Of a DNA stretch of 64,000 bases, positions 56,271-64,000 are shown piece by piece. A model generated the notes under the pieces. The model was not told the DNA's origin, searched no databases, and saw nothing but the letters and a program-made list of their open reading frames with translations. This DNA is from Metarhizium brunneum (taxonomy: Eukaryota; Ascomycota; Sordariomycetes; Hypocreales; Clavicipitaceae), in contig NC_089425.1 of NCBI RefSeq assembly GCF_013426205.1, positions 2,232,001-2,296,000 on the forward strand, given 5' to 3'. Every line of letters starts with the position of its first letter. The stretch's first letter is position 1. A program made the translations under genes and the position numbers.

Positions 56271-56939
56271 TGTGACGACTAAGATGAACCACAAATCCTG
56301 TCGTTTTCTTTCGCAGAGTAAGCTTGAATAAGGACTAGAGAATGCTGGCTTGAAGCTGGATCTCAAGGGCGGTATTCTTTGCCTCTATGAATAAGGCATT
56401 AACTCTTGTCCTTTGGGTCAGGCTAGGGACAGAACCAGCCAGGGTCAAGACGAAGGTGATTGAATGTAGTGTTGCAGGTACGAAGATCAGACTACATGGA
56501 AACGCTTTCTAATTTTGAATGGAAAGCGTGTGTAGCACGCGAAAGTAAGGCAAAAAGGCCGTCAATTCGATTATTAGCCGCTTGTACAGTGTTCAAATAT
56601 TGATGGACTGCATGTTGAACACAGTAGGTAGTCGGGTGGGTTGTTGAGGGCTCGGCTTACTGTGCTAGCAATGTGGGCCCCGACCCTGGCTGGCATGGAC
56701 GCAGTTTCGCTTATCGTGCTTATCGCTCCCGTTTTGTGATCCGAGCCCCTCGCCAACCACTCAGACGTTTTTCACACCCCGCCATCCTGCTCCCAAGTCA
56801 GATACCAGTCACCGCTGGCGGCAGAACAGCAATCCCATCCCTACACGGTCAACTCTTACCGCGGATCCCGAAGTTCAAAGCAACCATCGAAGCAGTTTTC
56901 ATCTTGAATTGACCTACCTTTGCCGTAGGACTTGCGACA
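56271..56939. promoter_or_regulatory. Divergent promoter between the macrodomain gene and gln4
   Basis: 669 bases between two start codons. No TATA box or repeated word was recognised, and no coding frame is supported. Confidence 0.5.
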
Positions 56940-58971
56940 ATGGCCGACGACGCCACAAAGAACATGGCCAAGCTTCAGCTTGACGATGTCACCGGTGAGA
57001 TGGTGTCGAAATCTGAGCTGAAGAAGCGCCAGCAGAAGCGAGCTAGAAAGGCTGCGCAGGAGAAAGTCCGCCAGGAAAAAGCAGCTGCCGGTCCAACTCA
57101 AAAAACAGCAAGCCCAGCTCCAAAGCTAGAAGAGATCCCTGCCGATCCCGAAGCCATGTTCAAACTGGGCTTCCTCCATGACGTGTATAGCGAACGACCC
57201 GAAAAAAAAGTTGTCACTCGTTTTCCACCAGAGCCCAATGGATATTTGCATATCGGTCATGCCAAGGCCATCGCTGTCAACTTTGGCTTTGCCAAGTACC
57301 ACGGTGGTGTTTGCTACCTGCGATACGATGATACCAATCCAGAGAAGGAAAAAGAGGAGTACTATACCGCAATCCAGGAAATTATAAAATGGCTAGGATT
57401 TGAACCGTACACGATTACATACTCTAGCGACAACTTCGACAAGCTTTATCAGCTTGCAGAGAAGCTGATCAGTCTGGACAAGGCCTATGTTTGTTCATGT
57501 AATGGTATGCAGCGGCTGTCGGCAATTGCTTTATTCAGACTCTGTAGGAAGCTAAATCTCACTCAATCATAGATGTCGAAATCAAACTTCAGCGAGGAGG
57601 CGAGAAAGGGGCAACTCCCAGATACCGCTGCCAACATGCCGAGCAAACCCCTGAGGAAAACTTAACCAAATTTCGAGACATGCGTGACGGCAAGTACAAG
57701 CCCAAAGAAGTGTTCCTCCGCATGAAGCAGGACATCACCGATGGCAACCCCCAAATGTGGGATTTGGCTGCGTACCGGATCAAAACCGACGAGCCCCATC
57801 ACCGTACTGGCTGGGATTGGAAGATCTACCCAACTTATGACTTCACGCACTGCTTGTGTGACAGCTTCGAGGGAATTACACACTCACTATGTACCACCGA
57901 GTTCATCCTTAGCCGTGTGTCGTACGAGTGGCTCAACAAGTCGCTCGAGGTTTACGAGCCTATGCAGAGGGAATATGGACGCCTCAATTTGACTGGTACT
58001 GTGCTGTCAAAGCGAAAGATCTCGAAGCTCGTGGACGAAAAGATTGTGAGAGCTTGGGATGATCCAAGACTCTACACTCTTATTGGTATTCGTCGACGTG
58101 GTGTCCCACCTGGTGCCGTTCTCAATTTCGTTAATGAACTTGGCGTCACTACAAACATCACAACCATAGCTACGAACAGATTCGAGCAGGTTATTCGAAA
58201 ATATCTGGAAAAGACTGTTCCTAGGCTAATGATGGTTCTCGACCCGGTGCCTTTGGTCATTGAAGATGCTGAGGCCGTGGACATAGAGCTGCCTCTTTCG
58301 GATCGAGCGGACATGGGATCCCGCATAATTCACTTCACACCAACCGTTTACATTGATCGATCAGATTTCAGAGAAGTGGATAGCGAGAATTATTTCCGTT
58401 TGGCTCCTGGAAAGACTGTTGGCTTGCTGAACGCGCCGTACCCTGTCAAGGCTGTGTCTTTTACCAAGGATGAAACCACAGGAAAGGTGACGGAAATCCG
58501 CGGTGTCTTTAACAAGGAGGCCGTAAAGGCCAAGGCATATATCCAATGGGTTGGCACCGAAGGTTCACGAAACGTAGAAGCCCGAGTTTACAATGCTCTC
58601 TTTAAGTCAGAAAAGCCAGACGATGCGGAAGGAGGGTTTTTGAACGATCTTAACCCAGACAGCGAAGTTATCTACCCCAATGCCGTGATCGAGTCAGGAT
58701 TGGATGAAGTCAAGCGCCGAGCACCGTGGCCCGAGGCTGCCGGTGAGAGCGAGCTTGGTAAAGGGGGCCCCGAGAGTGTGCGCTTCCAGGCCATGCGTGT
58801 TGGGTACTTTGTAAGTTCCAGCTGTTCATTCATGCCTTGGAGACAGACAAGCGTTACCATGGCTACTAACCATAACATTTTACATAGGCAATGGATTCCG
58901 ACAGCACTGAAGACAAAATTGTATTGAACCGGATTGTGAGCTTGAAGGAAGACGCTGGCAAGAAAGAATAA
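56940..58971 (+). CDS. gln4: Cytosolic glutaminyl-tRNA synthetase
   Basis: Three exons (56940-57504, 57573-58810, 58888-58971) give 628 residues. The N-terminal 70 residues are Lys/Arg/Glu-rich ([20 protein letters not shown]), probably tRNA-binding, in place of the longer appended domain of the yeast enzyme. The class I catalytic core starts at [19 protein letters not shown], with the HIGH motif at residues 104-107. [19 protein letters not shown] is conserved among GlnRS/GluRS, and the KMSKS-equivalent is VLSKRK at about 332-337. [20 protein letters not shown] is a glutamine-specific block separating GlnRS from GluRS. The C-terminal beta-barrel anticodon-binding domain contains [16 protein letters not shown] and [20 protein letters not shown]. 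It charges tRNA-Gln in the cytosol. The short last exon joins VGYF to [20 protein letters not shown], as in other fungi. Confidence 0.95.
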
Positions 58972-61377
58972 TAGAACAGGCATTTTTGATAGGCGTTTCG
59001 CGAGACGGAGAGGGTGGTTACTCCGAATCGAGATGGTCATGGGCTGGCAAACTAGACGGGTAGGGCACTTGGTTGCTAGTGTGGCATTGAAAATCCGATG
59101 TGACGAGATTCTTTGTTCGCAATAGACTCCGTTTCGTGATGAAAGAAATACACGAACGAAAATCAATACTATTGTGAGGACACTAGGGCCCAATCCTCTT
59201 GCCCAAGTTGACAGAATGCTCTGGTATTCTTTTATCATCACACTCCACATGGCGGGCTCCCCCCAGAATAAGATAAGATTAAAGGCGGGCTAGATTAGTA
59301 ACAGCCCAAATACTTGCAGATACTAGTAGTATCATGATTCGGCAGACAGTCGGACCACTGAGATAAACTTGCTGCGGCCATGTGGCTGGAAGACTAAAGC
59401 GGAGTGGAACGGGATAAGTACCTAGGTACTAGTCAAATGGTATCTCGTCCATACATACATGCCTCTGCCGGCATGCTACGCATCCAACGAAATGCAACGG
59501 CGACAGCCACTGACGAAAAGCAGTCTAGTGGCCCGGCAGAAAGCTCTGACAGGTTTCAACGACGACTCAGGGGCCGGGTTTGCCGAGCAACTAGTACTCA
59601 GTACTAGTACTACGTACCCCGTACCAGCGGCAGTAGTAGTACTAATACTATGGAGTTTTGCATGGGCATTTGGAACCTTCCCAAGCAGGGTGGGAGCCAC
59701 ATCCAACACGATCCGTCAAGGTGTTCGATGCTCTGCGTGAGTTTTGCTCACGGCCAACTGCGCACTTGTCGGCATCTCCAAGATCGAGGCCGCGCCCCAA
59801 TTGATGCAAGATCTGTCCGTGCCAGCCACAGGTATCCTCCACCACAAGCTATTTTTGGCATTGGGCGGCAACACTCATTCGAAAACCAGAGGTGTACGAA
59901 GTAACAACTGCAAAGTTGAGGTAGGTCCCTAGGTAGGTGTATGGAGCCTGTTCGAAATATGAGAACCGACAATGGACACTGGACGAAGATGGGCCTGACA
60001 AACTACAGAGTATTGCCAGCCGATTCCAAGGACTGACATCGAACGTCTGACGCGAGACATGCACGGGCAGAGCTGAGGCTACCGTCAGCCTCATTGAGCG
60101 TCTTTGAGACAGACAGGCCAGACACGCCTCAGACTTGACAAGAAGTCGTACATACATACCTAGATACTCAAGAGTGTGCGGGTGTGTCTTGGCACTTACA
60201 TAAGACAGAAGCGGCAACGGTGGATCAGATCGACCTGACGGCACTCCCTCATCTCACTGCAGCGTAGTATTTCGACAAGAGCATTTTGCATCGGGGTGAT
60301 GATGATAGATACCGCGAAGAACAACGGGGCAGGCGAATTGACTGGCCTCGCCAAGTTGCTTCTGCTGACCACCTATGGCTACTAGTGCCACGGCCACTGG
60401 TCGGTGGTCGGCTCGCTCGCCCTTGATGGATTTTGCCTTTCGCCGCGGCGCCTTGGGCCCTCGCCGCCTCACCGTCTCATCTGTCGTAGCAGAACCTAGG
60501 CACTCTGTTCTCGAGTTTGCCTGCACTGGTGCACCTACTAAACAAGCACCAAGTAGTGACCATGTGTATGCCGAAAACCATAACCTCAGCCGCCTGTCGA
60601 GCCGGTCAACTTAAACTCTGCCACACAGCGCACAGCGCATCAATCTCGGGCAGCCAACCACGACGCCACCCAGGCTTGTCCTTGGATCTGAAATCATCTG
60701 AAGCTGGCTGGCCGTGCTCCATGAAACACGGCCACGGCGACGACTCACCGCCCTTGCCTTCTTGCCACATCCGGCTTAGTCCAATCCGATAAAGCCCGAT
60801 AAGCCCTGCTCGCTGCCAAATGGAGGGGCAGGATGCGTGCGAATTTTTTTTTTCTCTCGGTCGGCCAGGAGCCCAGCATCCCCCATCCGAGTTTTAGCGC
60901 ACCCAGGCAGAAGGGCTAAGAAAAAAATACTTTGTGGAGGCCAGGACACATAAATCTTGTCCACCCACGTTTACGCCACCCCAGAGTTTCTTCTCCTCCT
61001 CCACCCCTATAAATCCTCTTCACGTCCCTTTTCCTCCTTGTCATCTTTTTTTGGTCGTCATCCCTCCAGACGAACCGCGGACTTGTCCTCCAAACTCGTC
61101 CTTGTTCTTCGTTCGAGTTGTTCCTTGGATCCTCCTCCTGTGAACAACCCCACTACCGTCGCCGATAGACACAAAAACAGGGCCGCGATAGAGCAGAGTC
61201 GACTCCTCCATCGTCTCTGTGGGCTTCTCCGATAGAAAAAAAAAAAGCAATACTGTCTGGATACATTTCGATAGACCTCGAGTCGATTTCAGAGCTCTGT
61301 CACTTTTCCTACGCCGCATTTAGACTCGAATTTTTTTTTTTTTTTTTGCATCTTAATACCCCCCGATTACCGACACC
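58972..61377. other. Intergenic region and EF-3 promoter
   Basis: 2.4 kb between gln4 and the EF-3 gene (both +). The left part has AGTACCTAGGTACTAGTC and a TAGTACTAGTAC-type palindromic stretch (59415-59437 and 59590-59650). The right 450 bases look like a strong promoter and leader: a C/T-rich tract, a TATA box (61008-61014) and a 17-base T run (61331-61347) close to the start codon. No coding frame is supported. Confidence 0.6.
61008..61014 (+). promoter_or_regulatory. Probable TATA box of the EF-3 gene
   Basis: TATAAAT sits in a long pyrimidine-rich tract (60986-61060) about 365 bases before the start codon. The distance implies a 5' leader of roughly 330 bases, or a leader intron. Strong TATA plus a CT tract is typical of highly expressed fungal translation genes. 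Confidence 0.55.
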
Positions 61378-64000
61378 ATGCCTTCCGAAAACGCCCAGTC
61401 CGTCAAGGTCCTTGACGAGCTCTTCCAGAAGCTCACCGTCTCCAAGGAGGCTGCTGACATCAAGGAGTCTGCCAACCAGCTGGCCAGCTTCATCAACGGT
61501 CGTATTGAGGACCAGGATGTTCCCAACAAGTAAGTGTTTTGTCCTTGTCCTGCCGTGGATGTCGCTGCTTCGTAAAACATCCCGCGAGTCGCACCGGCGC
61601 GGGCGCAGAAATTTTTTTGTGCCGCCACAGTGGAAGAGAAACCCCGCTAGTACGGGTGCTTTCCCCCACCATGGCACCCAATAGCACCGGAGTCCACCGC
61701 TCTACTGGGCCCCGGGCAGTGAGCTAAGCTGCTGTCCGAATTCCAGCGCATTCAGACGCCTGGAATCCAGGTGTCCACGTCTTGGTTTTAGTGCAATCGG
61801 CCGCTAACAAATGCTCGCCACTAGGACCATCGACAACTTGAAGAAGAGCCTTACCAACAAGAAGGATGCCGTGGCTCGTGAGCAGGCTTGCGTTGCCATC
61901 CAGGCCATCGCTTCCCACTCTGAGGTTTCTGCTAACGTCGAGCCTTACCTGGTGGTCCTCCTCCCCAGTGTCTTGGCTGCCGTTGGTGACAAAATCACTG
62001 CTGTTAAGAACGCTGCCACTGCTGCCGTCCTTGCCATTGCTGGCGCCATCAACGGCAATGCCTGCAAGGCTGCCCTCCCTGCCATCATGGAGTCCATCCG
62101 CACTGCTCAGAAGTGGCCTGAGAAGATGGCTGCTCTGGACTTCATCGACGCCCTGATCAAGACTGCTCCCGCTCAGCTTGCTTTCCGTGTCCCTGACTTG
62201 ATCCCCGTCGTCTCCGAGGCCATGTGGGACACCAAGAAGGAGGTCAAGGAGCGTGCCTACAAGACCATGGAGCAGATCTGCCAGCTCATTGTCAACAGAG
62301 ATATCGAGCGCTTCATTCCCGAGCTCATCAAGTGTATTGCCAAGCCCGAGAACGTCCCCGAGACTGTTCACTTGCTCGGTGCCACCACTTTCGTCACTGA
62401 GGTCCAGGAGCCCACTCTTGCTCTCATGGTCCCTCTTCTGGATCGTGGTCTTGCTGAGCGCGAGACTGCCATCAAGCGAAAGTCTGCCGTCATTGTCGAC
62501 AACATGTGCAAGCTCGTCGACGACCCCAACATTGTTGCTCCTTTCTTGCCCAAGATGATGCCCGGTCTCCAGAAGAACTACGACAACTTGGCTGACCCCG
62601 AGGCCCGTGAGAAGACCAAGCAGGCCCTGGACACCATTACCCGTGTCGGTAATATCGTTGACGGCAAGATCCCCGAGGTCCGCAACGATGGTGACATCAG
62701 CGTCGTCCTCGGCAAGCTCAAGGAAATTCTCTCCTCCAAATATGCCACGTACCTCGAGAAGATGGGCCCCGTTGCCGAGTACATTGCTGCTATGGCTGGT
62801 CAGCTCATTGACGAGAAGGAGAGTGAGAATGCTGTCTGGGTTGAGAACCTCAAGGCTTATGTCTCTGTCATCACCGGTATTGACAACGCCGAGGCTATCG
62901 TCGACTCTCTCCGCAAGCGTGCCTCCCCCGGTGCTGCTGAGGAGGAGGCCGTTGAGGCCGATGAGGAGGAGGGTGAGGACCTTTGCAACTGCACCTTCTC
63001 CCTGGCCTACGGTGCCAAGATTCTTCTCAACCAGACTCACCTTCGTCTTAAGCGTGGTCAGCGCTATGGTCTTTGTGGTCCCAACGGTTCCGGAAAGTCT
63101 ACTCTTATGCGCGCCATCAACAACGAGCAGGTTGAGGGCTTCCCCAAGCAGAGCGAAGTCAAGACCGTCTTCGTGGAGCACGACCTGGACTCTGCCGATA
63201 CTGAGATGACTACCATTGACTGGACCATGAAGAAGCTTGGCGAGGCCAAGGTCGATGTCACTCAACCCGATGTCGAGAAGCAGCTTGTTGAATTCGGCTT
63301 TACCCCTACCATGATTTCTGGCGAAATCACCGCTCTCTCCGGTGGTTGGAAGATGAAGCTCGCCCTGTGCCGTGCCGTCTTCGAAGCTCCCGATATTCTG
63401 CTGCTCGATGAGCCTACCAACCACTTGGATGTCAAGAATGTCAAGTGGCTCGAGGACTACCTCACCAGCTCCCCTTGCACCTCTATCATTGTCTCTCACG
63501 ACTCCAGCTTCCTCGACAACGTCTGCCAGCACATCGTCCATTACGAGCGCTTCAAGCTTAAGCGCTACCGTGGTAACCTGGCCGAGTTCGTCAAGAGAGT
63601 GCCCTCTGCCAAGTCTTACTACGAGTTGGGTGCCTCTGAGATGGAGTTCACCTTCCCTGAGCCCGGTTTCCTCGAGGGTGTCAAGACCAAGGCCAAGGCC
63701 ATTCTGCGTGCCTCAAAGATGTCCTTCCAGTACCCTGGTACCTCCAAGCCCCAGATCAGCGACATCACTTTCCAGTGCTCTCTGGGCTCCCGTATTGCTG
63801 TCATCGGTCCCAATGGTGCTGGCAAGTCTACTCTCATCAACGTCCTGACTGGTGAGCTGATCCCCACCCAGGGTGAGATCTACCAGCACGAGAACATTCG
63901 TATTGCCTACATCAAGCAGCACGCTTTCGCCCACATTGATAACCATCTGGACAGCACTCCCTCTGAGTACATTCAGTGGCGTTTCCAGACTGGTGAGGAT
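61378..64000 (+). CDS. tef3: Translation elongation factor 3, N-terminal three quarters (cut by window edge)
   Basis: Exon 1 is 61378-61529 and exon 2 starts at 61825 and runs off the edge; about 776 of an expected 1,050 residues are present. The 295-base intron is long for this genome; the junction gives [14 protein letters not shown]. Residues about 30-320 are HEAT repeats ([40 protein letters not shown]). A four-helix region precedes an acidic run ([14 protein letters not shown]). ABC domain 1 has Walker [10 protein letters not shown], signature LSGGW and Walker [16 protein letters not shown] domain 2 begins with Walker [10 protein letters not shown]; its chromodomain insertion is beyond the edge. 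EF-3 is a fungal ribosomal ATPase that helps release deacylated tRNA from the E site. Codon use is strongly C-ending, as expected for very high expression. Confidence 0.97.

Noticed and set aside
61724..63541. A 605-codon open frame on the complement of the EF-3 gene
   Set aside because: It is an antisense shadow of a highly codon-biased gene: C-ending codons on the coding strand rarely produce stops on the complement. It has Leu/Asp/Gly-biased, domain-free sequence, while the + strand encodes clear ABC motifs.

Overview
The window is nuclear DNA of a filamentous ascomycete, most likely a sordariomycete of the Hypocreales type. The evidence is a set of fungal orthologues (Sec7, Nup49, Fip1, Rpc31, EF-3, a TRPY channel, a Zn2Cys6 factor, an Asp f 4-like protein, a GH18 class III chitinase), short introns of about 55-110 bases with GTRNGY donors and CTAAC-like branch sites, and intergenic regions of 0.3-4 kb rich in the words TACGGAGTA and TACTTAGGTA. 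The species assignment is inference. Gene models were spliced by eye, and exon coordinates are given in each entry.

Left part (1-34.6 kb) is mostly housekeeping. In order: the 5' end of a methyltransferase (-), an M50B-like membrane peptidase (+), a secreted chitinase (-), Fip1 (-) and Nup49 (+) sharing a 353-base divergent promoter, Rpc31 (-) and an Hsm3/PSMD5-like proteasome chaperone (+) sharing a divergent promoter that carries a 35-bp inverted repeat, Sec7 (-), the pyruvate dehydrogenase E2 subunit (+), a Zn2Cys6 transcription factor (+), two small secreted proteins of one DCxGC family (+) on either side of ribose-5-phosphate isomerase (-), and a DUF1308 protein (-).

Right-middle part (34.6-56 kb) looks more accessory. 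It holds a degenerate ankyrin-family gene with a frameshift and two in-frame TGA codons, an Asp f 4-like secreted protein (-), a large AAA ATPase (-), and gene-free stretches of 3-4 kb with many palindromic words and small tandem repeats. A vacuolar TRPY (Yvc1-type) channel gene is bracketed by two copies of one transposon-like element with about 40-bp terminal inverted repeats and degenerate 8-bp target duplications.

The right end returns to housekeeping genes: a macrodomain hydrolase (-), cytosolic glutaminyl-tRNA synthetase (+) and the first three quarters of translation elongation factor 3 (+), which runs off the right edge.

No tRNA, rRNA, CRISPR array or intact autonomous transposon was recognised. 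The strongest candidates for something undescribed are the inverted-repeat element pair, the TACGGAGTA word family, the promoter hairpin and the degenerate ankyrin-family gene.
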